Part shown: in pieces, positions 48,401-58,502 of the stretch
How the letters are laid out: each line of letters opens with the position of its first letter
Numbering within the stretch: the stretch's first letter is position 1
Source: Morella rubra
Lineage: Eukaryota; Streptophyta; Magnoliopsida; Fagales; Myricaceae
Reading direction: 5' to 3'
Length of the DNA: 64,000 bases
NCBI GenBank assembly: GCA_003952965.2
Contig: CM025851.1
Location: 17,245,167 to 17,309,166 of the forward strand
Notes under the pieces: model-generated
The model's input: the letters and a program-made list of their open reading frames with translations, nothing else
What the model was told of the DNA's origin: nothing
Databases searched by the model: none
Program-made: the position numbers and the translations under genes

Positions 48401-51400
48401 AAAAAGAAAAAAAAAAAAAGAAACGTTTTTTTCTTTCTTATTAAATTTTATTGTGGCTTAGTACATTCATATTCGATCGAGTAGAACCTTTTAAGTTCTT
48501 TGCCAGTGTCTTCACTTTAAATTCTACTTATTTGGAATATCTGCAGCGGAACCTCCTCGAAAAGATGGTGGAGCGTTACTACTCAGCAAATTGTTTCTAG
48601 AGGCTTGTGGCTCAGTGTATGCTGTTTTCCCGGGTGGTCAAGAAAATCAGGGGCAACCCTTTGTTTCCAAACATTTTAACGTAATTGATCCTTTGCGTAC
48701 AAACAACAATCTTGGACGGAGTGTAAGTAAAGGTATGTAAACTCAAAAGTGATAAACACCTAATTAGCTGTTGTTAAGATACTTCCTTGCCATTTTGAGT
48801 TTTTTGTGATGATCACATCTGTTTATCCCTCTGGTATGACATGAATGGTTGTTGATTATAAGTTGCTGCTGGATCATTTAGTATATGAATCTCTTTTGTT
48901 TTTTTGTTCTGCTGAACTTTAAGATGCTTTTATTTATCCTCTGTCGCAATAATTTCCTCTTGCAGACTATGTATTGCTTACTTAATTATTGCGGATCAAC
49001 TAGTCACCAAGTTGTGTGCTAACTGCCTACATTTAACAATTTTTCTCGTTCTGATTGGAAAATTGTGCCTGTGGCTGGCTAGCTTTGGCTAAATTTGCAT
49101 GACCAGCAAAGTGGCTTTTATATGAGAGCTGCATGTTGGCTGATTTTAATGCGTTAAGTTTGTTTTATGTTCAAGTGATAATTCGCAAATAACTTGGTAA
49201 ATTGAAAGTTATGTGATGCATTTTGTAATCTGTCCTACGTGCAACGCAAATCAAATTTATTGTCTTATTACTTAACCATTTTTCTTTTACTATTCTTGTT
49301 CTACAACTTTTTGTTTTTGTTTCATATTCCAAAGTTTGAAATGAGTTGAGGAATGGAAAGTCAAAAATGGCGTTAGATGGACCAGGAAATGTGGGTTCAA
49401 ATTTTAAAAAAATGTGCGCTTAAATTTAAGTAACATAAGGGGTTAGATGGATACCTTCTTACAGTGTTGGAAACTTTCAGCCATTTTTGAGAGAGCCCAA
49501 AAAGAAAATCACGTAATACACTATGTTGGGGAGTGAGTATGAGTTATTTTTGTCGCATTTCACTGTATAGTTGAGCAATTTATGGTACTTCAAAGTTAAT
49601 AGAGTCTCAAGCTTGGTTTTTCTGCAGTTGCACTAGTCATTTACAAGAGGCGATTCTGAGGACTACTAGCAGTGCTTTCTTTTTGTCCACTATTGAGTCC
49701 TCTGCTTACTATGAATAAATTTTCTTAGTAATCAAGAAAAACTGTGTCCGTGTTGTGGTAGTTTGGTGAGAACTCCGAGTAGAGCTTATAGGTTCTTATA
49801 GTAATTACAGAACCACTTCACATGGAGGGTTTTTTTAGCTGTTTATGTTAGTGTCATATGATCCTGTCCACATGGAGGAATTCTTCTTTCCTTAGGTAAT
49901 AATTTTGAGATTTGAACTTGTTAAAGGGAACTGCAAATTTGAGTGGTGTTAGGACCAATCTCAAAAATTTAGTCTTTTAGGAAGTGGGTCAACAATAAGC
50001 ACACAAGCTAACACCAACAGTCCCTTGCATGTAGGACTGAAACTTGGCTTAGATACCATGTAAGAAAACGTCTTTCCCAAAAGTGTAAACTTTCAGGCAG
50101 GCCCCCAATAATGTTTATCAAACACATATTGACACTAACAGGTTGAAATAATAATTAAATTTGCAGGATTGGTATATCTTTTTTTTTTTTTAATTTATTT
50201 GAATGTACCCTTAAACTTTGACTCGGTGCAACCTGTATCTTAATTTGAAAGAGTGTTAGTTACCCCTGGTATAAATTGGGTTGTGAATTGTACCGAGTCA
50301 AAGTTATGGTTGGGAAGGAGAATAAGGTGGTATTTAGTGGGAGGAAAGTAATGAAACTGTAATCTCAATGTTGGAACAAAATACTTATGCTAATAGCTAT
50401 GATACTTCTCCTTTGCTGAATTATAGAGTACTTGTGGCTTGGGCCTTTGTTCTCGATCACGTGGGAAATGTGTGCCTTGGTGAAAACACCACCACCTTAT
50501 GTATCATTTTGCCATTCTGTTACAATTGTTTTTCACAATCCTTCACATCACCTGCCTTCTGTGAGTATATGTGACTTGATCAGATCAAAGATTAATCTTG
50601 ACTGTTGAGGCTGTTGCATATAAATGTTGTTGAGAGTGGGGGTTTGACAATATATGGCTGCAAGATGTGTATCTTGCTCTGAACTTATAAAGCTAAGACA
50701 CTTTTTATGTCTGCCTGCTCTGCATATTTTATACACTTAACTGGAAGGTACACACAAAAATTATAAAAAACCTCAATGCCTCAATGGGATCTTAGACCAT
50801 ATGTTCAAGGGTCTTCAATCTTCACTTCTATTTCCGTGTAACCTTCTTTTTTGGATTCTTATTTGATATTTGCTTATGAAAATGAAAAACAGTAGCAGAT
50901 ATTGATACCTTGGTTGTACCCCTTTCAGCTGTTTTTTATGGACAGTGTAACTTATATATTCATTTTCCAGGTAACTTCTTCAGGATCCGAAGTGCTTTTG
51001 CATTTGGGGCTAAAAGACTTGCAAGGTTACTTGATTGCCCAAAAGAAGACCTGTTTTTTGAAGTAAATCAATTTTTTTTGAACACTTGGGAAAGACATGG
51101 CAGTGGGCATCGCCCTGATGCACCAAGGAATGACTTGTGGCACTTGAGATTGTCAAATCCAGACCAGTTACATGGGTCTGAGAGTCTCAGGAGCAGTTCA
51201 AGTAGCCAAAGAAATGATTTTTCCTCTGTTCGTGAAACTCAAGTTGATGGACTACGAGGTTCAAATAGTGGGTCCTCCCAGCATGGTAATCATTCCCTGG
51301 AAAGTGCATCTAGAACCAGTGATGCTTCCACAGTCTCTTCTACTCAAAACCACAAGAATTTTGGCAACCTAAACAATTCAAGGATATCCGATCAGATTAG

Positions 51401-54400
51401 GCGAGAAATCAGTGCCAGTCAAAGTGCACACATGGACAAAGTTCATAGAAGTTCTAAACCTAATGATAATCTGATGAACGACATTCAGGGAAGATTTGTC
51501 TTTGCAAGGACACGGTCTAGTCCTGAGCTTACTGACACTTATGGTGAAGTTTCTTCTCAAGCAAGGTGTGACAGAGCCCTAGAAAGTGGGAAAAGCCAGA
51601 CCTCTTCTGCTAGGTTGGACAATAGCAGGAGGAAGAACCAAGAATCTGATATTTTGGCAAGCCATAGCACTAGAACTGAGGATTCTTCATCTGTTAGGCG
51701 CATCTCATCCCATCAAGTCCTAGATGCTCCTGCTGATTCAAACAGTGGTTCCAATAGTTACCATGAAGACTCAGGCTCAGGTCCCATGAGTGAAGAGTTT
51801 GCTTCAGTTCTGGGAACACAGGGAATGCATCAGGATGAGCAAGATTTTGTGAACATGTTGGCATCTTCTGCAGCTCATGGTTTTAATGGACAGTTTCATC
51901 TTCCACTTAACATGGCTTCAGGTCACTTACCACTTCCTATCCCATCTTCAGTCCTAGCTTCAATGGGATTTGCTCAGAGAAATTTGGGTGGAATGGTTCC
52001 TTCAAATGTCCCATTAGTTGAGACACCGTGGGGAACAAATATGCAATTTCCACAAGGTTTTCCTTCACCATTAGCTCACTATTTCCCTGGCATGGGATTG
52101 AGCTCAAATCCTGAAGATTCGGTTGATCCTGCTAATGGCAATTTTGCTTCTGTCGAAATGAACCCCGGGGAATCTGATCATGATTTCTGGCATGAGCAGG
52201 ACAGGGGCTCTGCTGGTGGGTTTGATCTTGACAATGGAAGTTTTGAAATGTTTCAGTCAGATGACAAGCAACGGTCAGCTCCAGCTAGTTATAATCTTGT
52301 TTCTTCGTCTCGGATTGTTGGCTCTATCAGCTCTACAAAAGGTCAACAAAAGACCACAAAAGAAAACCGTGGGCCAATAAAGGAAGATTGTGTAGAGACT
52401 TTACAGTATCATGATAACAGAGGAAATGAGGTGTATGATGACAGAATTACGAGTTGGAGATCCTTGCATACAGCACCCCCAAATACGCCGAGGAGTAGAA
52501 CCTTGTTAGAGAGTTCTTGGGAAGGATCATCAGCAAAGGTCTCAAAGTCAACTAGGGAAAAACGAGGTAGGAAGACTGCTAGTTCTGCTGTGCCATTGAC
52601 TGTTCATGTGAGAGGAAAGAGTGGGTCTGAGCATTCCTCCACTCAGGTGGACGAGGACAAGAGAGACTGGAATCCAGTGTCAACTATGGGCACTGAAATA
52701 GCAGAAAGAAGCATGGCACCACCTCAATCTATTGTTCCTCTAAATGTTCCTGGCCATCAAATACCTGGCTTTGAACCAGCTCAGACAAGTGGATCAGATT
52801 CACTGGTACCCATGGGACCAGTGCTTTTAGGTCCCGGTTCACAACAAAGAGCTCCTGATAATTCTGGGGTCTTTGCCTTTTATCCTACAGGGCCACCAGT
52901 TCCTTTTGTTACAATGCTTCCATTTTTGTACAATTTCCCAACTGAGGGAGGAACTTCCGATGCATCAACGAGCCATTTTAGTGGGGAAGAGGGACTCGAT
53001 AACAGTGATTCTGGTCAGAATTTTGATTCATCTGAGGGACTTGATCAACATGAGGTGTTGAGTGCTTCGAATTCTATGAGAAGGGCTGCTTCTGTTGAGC
53101 CATCAGAGCATAAGGCTGACATTCTTAACAGTGACTTTGCTAGCCACTGGCAAAACTTGCAATATGGGCGGTTTTGCCAAACCCCACGGTATCCTGCACC
53201 TGTGGTTTGTCCTTCTCCTGTTGCGGTGCCTCCTGTCTATTTACAGGGTCGCCTTCCATGGGATGGTCCGGGCAGACCTGTGTCAACAAATATGAATCTG
53301 TTCTCTCAACTGATGAGTTATGGGCCTCGTATTGTTCCTGTTGCTCCTCTCCAATCTGTTTCAAACAGACCTGCTGCAGTTTACCAGTGTTATGTAGATG
53401 AAATGCCAAGATATCGCAGTGGGACTGGCACGTACCTGCCAAATCCTGTAAGATTAATTTTTACACCCCTTACATGTTGGTTAGCAGTATCTTTACTATC
53501 CAATTTTGCAGTCCTTTGTATGGGATCTTTGGATACAACTAGAGTGAGATAAAACAATTCTAGATTTTTTTTTCGTTGCATGTGACATGCATGTTACGTG
53601 AGTGTGATGTTGACACTAGTCTCATTGCAGCTTACTAGTTGGACAACTTGTCCTAGTAACGTACTATCCCGTGATCGCTCTATTAGAAAGTCCTTAAGTG
53701 GATAGGGTACTGAAATGGAACAGTTTTTGTACATTAAAATTGCCCTCTTTTCTTCTCAGTGAAATTTCCTAATTAGTGGTGTCATAGGGTGATGGGTTAG
53801 AACCGTGGCTTGAGAGATTAATTCGTTGTTTTTTCATTTACTTGTAATAGACTGGTTCCTGTTCTTAAGTTTGCAATGCCCCTAAATTGTCAACTATGCA
53901 GCATATAGTTCCAGCAGTCCTTGTGGATGTGGGTGTTTTACGCATATTTGTGGTCACTGCTGGTTAAGAAACATAAGTTGGTCAATTTCATAGGAGTGTA
54001 CTTAAATTTCCAGTTATTTTTTTATCTGATACTGCCATTTGTTGGATGTTTGATTTTCTTTTTTTATTCATTTCAGAAGGTTTCTGCTCAGGACCGGCAT
54101 TCTACAAGTTCCAGACGGGGGAATTATAGCTATGATAGAAGCGACCACCATGGTGATAGAGAGGGAAACTGGAACATGAATTCAAGGTCGCGAGCTGCTG
54201 GGCGCAGCCACAGCCGCAGCCAAGCTGAAAAGCCAAACTCAAGATCAGACCGATTTGTGGCGAATGAGAGCCGAACTGACAGGCCTTGGGCCTCACATAG
54301 ACATGACTCGTTCCCTTCACACCAGTCTCAGAATGGACCAGTTCGCTCAAACGCTGTGCAGACTGGTCCTGCCAATGTGACATACGGAATGTATCCACTA

Positions 54401-55130
54401 CCATCCATGAACCCCAGTGGAGTGTCATCAAATGGACCAAATATTCCTCCACTTGTCATGCTGTATCCTTATGATCATAACACTGGCTATGGGTCACATG
54501 CTGAACAGCTCGAGTTTGGGTCTCTTGGACCAGTGGGTTTCTCAGGTGCGAATGAAGTATCACAACTAAATGAGAGTGGGAGATCAAGTGGGCCATTTGA
54601 GATTCATGGCATCACTGCTCAACGGTCTTCACCCGATCAACCTTCTTCACCCCACATCCAGAGGTAGTTGGTGTGCTTTCTCCAAGACAGCTACTGATCC
54701 TAGAACATCACTAAAATGCATCCAGTCTGAAAGCACTGAATTATTTTCTAGCTGTCCAGCTGCCGTTTCTGGTTCACCCAATAGTATGCATCAAGCTCTT
54801 CAATTTTGGTTTTACTTTTTCTCAAAATCGTCTAGTCATTCTCATTTGCTTATTAAAGTGATTTTCATCTGATTTTTACCGCATTGTAAACATGTACAGC
54901 GGGTGTCATGTCTCTTTTTGATATGTTAGTTTTTAATGCTCTCTATTTAATTTTCGTAAGTTGTTACTACTATATTTTTATCAGTTGCTTCCTATTATTT
55001 CGTTGGGATTGCTTTATGATGCTGTCCATTTTATTATCTTAACAGGGGGATTTGATTATTTAACAGATCAGTGACTGAGAGGAACTATCAGTTGAAAGAT
55101 GAGGATTTCCCACCGCTTGCATTTTTCTGA
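42477..55130 (+). CDS. Nucleotidyltransferase, PAP/OAS1 substrate-binding family (At3g61690-like)
   Basis: Non-canonical poly(A)/poly(U) polymerase-like protein; the plant family has no firmly assigned substrate. Nine coding exons: 42477-42710, 43602-43790, 44933-45025, 45132-45314, 45394-45496, 48547-48732, 50971-53447, 54077-54663 and 55067-55130, all phase-consistent GT-AG, giving 1371 residues. The catalytic core is intact: FTFGS at 80-84, GDID with Asp95 and Asp97, and the third Asp155 in VVDISFN. The PAP/OAS1 domain has LIKAWCYYES and GAHHGLISTYALETLVLY (exon 4), then FDWDNFCVSLWGP. From residue about 345 the protein is long, low-complexity, Ser/Gly/Asn/Pro-rich, mostly encoded by the 2477-base exon, ending DEDFPPLAFF. 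A conserved-looking frame continues past the stop (see findings), so the C-terminus may be cut short. Introns 5 and 6 are 3.0 and 2.2 kb and hold transposon and simple-repeat sequence. Gene identity is firm; biochemical role is inferred. Confidence 0.93.
42911..43184. repeat. 137-bp tandem duplication in intron 1
   Basis: Two adjacent copies starting GTGATGTCTCACTGTTGATC at 42911 and 43048 are nearly identical (one clear difference, ATTTTAG versus ATTATAG). The age must be low. It lies in intron 1 of the nucleotidyltransferase gene and does not touch splice sites. Confidence 0.9.
43515..43546. repeat. (CT)n microsatellite
   Basis: A run of CT dinucleotides near the 3' end of intron 1 of the nucleotidyltransferase gene, about 55 bases before the exon 2 acceptor at 43601. 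It may serve as part of the polypyrimidine tract region. Confidence 0.85.
46255..46415. mobile_element. Fold-back element in intron 5
   Basis: The left arm GTTACCATTCTTGCAATTTA (continuing CCCCTCAACTA) pairs with the right arm read inverted, GTACCATTTTGTAACTTA (continuing CCCCTAAATTA). A second stretch, TTGCAATTT and TTAAGATCT, is also mirrored. No coding capacity. It may extend outward to about 46200-46480. Confidence 0.6.
46869..47219. mobile_element. Fold-back Mutator-like element in intron 5
   Basis: The left arm GGCTTAATTATACAAAC and the right arm read inverted, GGTTAGTTCACTTAG, continue through CTTGTGGTATAACGTTTT and the shared CCCTGTGGTCAGTGTATAGT and AACAAAATGGTC. The arms are about 165 bp and cover almost the whole 351-bp element. 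The small open frame inside (47052-47249) is an artefact of the arm. No convincing 9-bp duplication was seen. Confidence 0.75.
48374..48420. repeat. Poly-C / poly-A tract
   Basis: About 18 C followed by A-rich sequence with single G interruptions, in intron 5 of the nucleotidyltransferase gene, about 130 bases before exon 6. Such a tract is prone to length error in sequencing. Confidence 0.9.
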
Positions 55131-55139
55131 ACCATGGAG

Positions 55140-56420
55140 GGAATCATAGTGGGAGAAACTATGATGAGAAACCCTCCCATTTTGGAACCAGAGATGCAAT
55201 GACATTGACAGAGGAAGAATTTGGTTCTCTGATCCGATGATATCTTGATATATTGCTCATGGAAAGGTCTGCCTTCATACTGGCCCGGTGTTTGTATGTA
55301 CAATACAAAGAATTTATGTGCTCTGTACGCTAGGTTTTCAATGATGAAAGAGGGCTGACCTCAGGAATGCAGGACGCAGTGCTTAGTTTTTCGTTATAGG
55401 CTGACACATTGTAACCCCACGAGTAGGAGCTCCCTTAGGCTCAGATCATAGGATTTTACTCTGTTCAGATATGTTCTGTCAGGATTTTTCGTCACACAAT
55501 GTATTAGGGCTTTCGATTAAAATTCTGGTAGGGTAGGAACTTTTTTACGAACTTATTTAATGTGTTAACACCGAATCAATAACACCATAAGCGATAAGTT
55601 TGATGTCAAATTCCAGACTGCTCATTTCCCCTCAAACTTTGGCTGTGGTCTTTCCATACTTATTAATGTTGTAATTTTTTTTTCTTTTGTTTGGAGGGTT
55701 TCATCGGCCGTGTCATGTTTTCATATGTTGTTATGGAAAGTAACCAATTGTTGGGTAGGCGTGTTTGGTGGTGTGTTCCACAGGTGACAGATGGTTGAGA
55801 GGGTTTTGGTCTTCTTTTTTATTTTCTCACCCACATGGTCAAGGAGTGGTTGGAAGTTCGTTTTGGAAGCATGGATAGACGAAGTTGGCGCGTTTGTTTG
55901 GCTATTTGGGTACTGGTGGTTGGTATTTGTGCAGTGGTGGAGCTAGAATCTCTCCTCTCCCTTGGGGTGGTGGATCCTTTTTACTTAAAGAATTAAAGTG
56001 GAGAATGGAAGGGTATAGTAAAATGTTAATGATAACGGTGATATCTTCTTGTGATCACATAATGGAGCTGCTATGAACAACAACCCAGGAAGGTTGATTT
56101 CCGTGAGCTCTTGAAAAATAAGAGAATTTGCTTAGCTCTTTTGGGTAGCTAGGCTTCTTAATACAGACGCTCTGTAATCCTGAATAACACCACTTAATCT
56201 GATAGAACTTTAATTCAAATCAGTATTTATCTTAATTGAAATAGTTATCTTAATTGAATGTTGTTCATAGGCATGGACAAAAGATTGCCAACCATAGAAT
56301 TTGAACGGATGAGAAGCTAAAATTGTCGAGGATATCCTTGTAGTTTGACAATCGGCACTCATTAATCCACTTGCTGGAACAAGTGCGAGATTATCTACCT
56401 GCTATAGTCAATGGAATTAT
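55140..56420. other. 3' region of the nucleotidyltransferase gene and intergenic DNA
   Basis: Sequence to about 55245 keeps an open reading frame of coding character (see findings). Beyond that lie 3' untranslated sequence and T-rich DNA. The short open frame at 55885-56076 has no recognisable domain and is not called. Confidence 0.5.
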
Positions 56421-56423
56421 TAA

Positions 56424-56800
56424 GGGGGAAATACACTTTTCACCCACAAACTACTATATATTTTACACTTTGCACCATAAACTACCAATTTTGACACATT
56501 GCACTCTCTAACTACCAATTTTTAATACTTTGCACCCTTTATCAAATTTTCAAACAAAAATGACGATAATGCCCTTAGATATTGTTGTCAATTCATTAAT
56601 TTCTCAAGGGTATTATTGTCAAATGGAGGGTGCAAAGTGTTTAATATTAGTAGTTAGAGGGTGTAATGTGTCAAAGTGGTAGTTTAGGGTGCAAAATGTA
56701 TAATATTGGTAGTTTGAGGGTGCAATGTCTTAAAGATAGTAGTTTGGGATGTAATGTGTCACTACTCCGGTAGTTTGTGGGTGAAAAATATATTTTCTCC
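56424..56800. mobile_element. Fold-back Mutator-like element with 9-bp target duplication
   Basis: The left arm GGGGGAAATACACTTTTCAC and the right arm read inverted, GGAGAAAATATATTTTTCAC, both continue CCACAAACTAC. The element is 377 bp with no coding sequence. It is flanked by perfect 9-bp direct repeats AATTATTAA at 56415-56423 and 56801-56809, the hallmark length for Mutator superfamily insertion. The perfect duplication suggests a relatively recent insertion. Confidence 0.88.
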
Positions 56801-56809
56801 AATTATTAA

Positions 56810-58450
56810 TGGTTTCATTAAAATGGTCGACCTCGCTTACCTTTGTCAATCATTTTGTCTACCTTGTTGTATAAACCGTTTGAAAGTGGTAGATCTTCTA
56901 GCATCCTAATTGCGGATGCGGTCTTGAAGTGGTTGATCTTCTTGTATCCTATTTGAGGATATGGTCTTGTACTGTTTGTGGAGGATTTTTTTTCCTAATA
57001 CTAATATATATATATATATATTAGTGAATGAGGTCGGTACCCGAGCTTTACTAAAAAAGCCTCACTTGCCTCATTTATCATGAACGTCCTATATTATAGT
57101 AAAATTAATTTTTTTTTAATTATGAAAATCTTATTTTATAGTAAAATTAAAATTAAAAGGAGGAAAAAAATCTAAAATTTTTCAGATAAAATTTAATAAA
57201 AGGCCTACAAAATAAAAATATTTTGAAAATAAAAAATACATCCTATAAATGAGCACTATTAATTTATATTTTTAAAATAATTATTATTCACAATAAATTC
57301 TTGACTCTTAAAACTTAGAACCACAACTGTTTACAGTTACTTTATTACTAATTAAATTTTCAAACAATTAAATTTTAACTTAATTTTTTAATGGCACCGT
57401 GTCACATCAATGTCTAATTAATCTCTAATAGATTAATTTATTTTTGAAATTAAAAGTTTTAAAAGAAGTTGCAAAAACAAAAATTAATTTATTGAATCGG
57501 TAAGAAGGAAATTTATAGTTTAACTTTAAAATTTATTAATTTTTTGAAAAAAAAATTAAAATGCCTCATTTTTATGACTTGCCTGAGGCCTCCAAAAATG
57601 TTGAGCCGGAAAAGCTGATATCAACGGTTACAACCACGCCTACAAATTGGAGCCGTGAGAGGTTTTGCAGCTGGTACCGATCAATCGTGTTATTCAAATC
57701 AATAATCTGGAATATATTTTCCTTAAAACAAAAAAACATATTTACACCAGAACAAACACCAACTTACGAGATTAGATATTAGATATTACGTAATCGTAAC
57801 CTACTATGCAATCATCATTTTTTTCGTAACCTATTATCCTCGTTTGGTCAAAATTATAAAACAAAAATATTGAACTAGAAAGAGGAATGAAGGAAAAAAA
57901 AAACTTGTGATTCAATCTTAAAAAGACTTACATCCATAATTACGTCTTCGAAAGCGCGACGATCTCCACTCCTCAAAAAGTGTCTAAACTGGTATATAAA
58001 AAGACTCATTTACATGACTTAAATCACCCACATTTCTAACCAATGTGGTATTTGCTATAGATATATTTTAATCCTCCCTCAAACTCAGTGTATAAGCTTG
58101 AGTTTGCATTAAGAAAAGGCTTAAAAATGATTCAAACGTGTCCGGTGCAGGTCCGAGATGATTTGCTGATAAAGGCCTAGCAATTGGAAAACGGCCAAAA
58201 ATACAAGCACCTACATTTCTAACCAATGTAGGATTAGCTATGGATATATTCTAACAAAACTATCATTCGATCAAATAGAAAGTCATGAAAATACTAGTTT
58301 TGCATGAGTTAATTACTTTCTTAGCAAAGATGCGACTTATAAATCTACAGACATCAAATTATAAATCGCAAAAGAAATATCCAACAATAATAGTTCAACG
58401 GGTATTTTCAGGACAAAAGCGCCTTTTCCAGAAGATATGAGGAACATCAA
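56810..58450. other. A/T-rich intergenic DNA, probable transposon remnants
   Basis: Between the fold-back element and the helicase 3' end. It contains a (TA)n run near 57005-57022 and A/T-rich sequence. GCCTGAGGCCTCC near 57582 and similar words near 37570-37600 may be relics of hAT ends. The frame at 57561-57782 has no recognised domain. Two related stretches at about 58025-58080 and 58205-58255 share ACATTTCTAACCAATGT and GATATATT. Confidence 0.4.
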
Positions 58451-58502
58451 TTCGTAATTGGATGAGTCCCCTCAAAGAAACAAGCCTAATTAATCCATTC
58501 AC

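Noticed and set aside
42477-55130. Splitting the nucleotidyltransferase region into several genes
   Set aside because: All nine exons join in phase and together give a known family architecture, so one gene is the better model.
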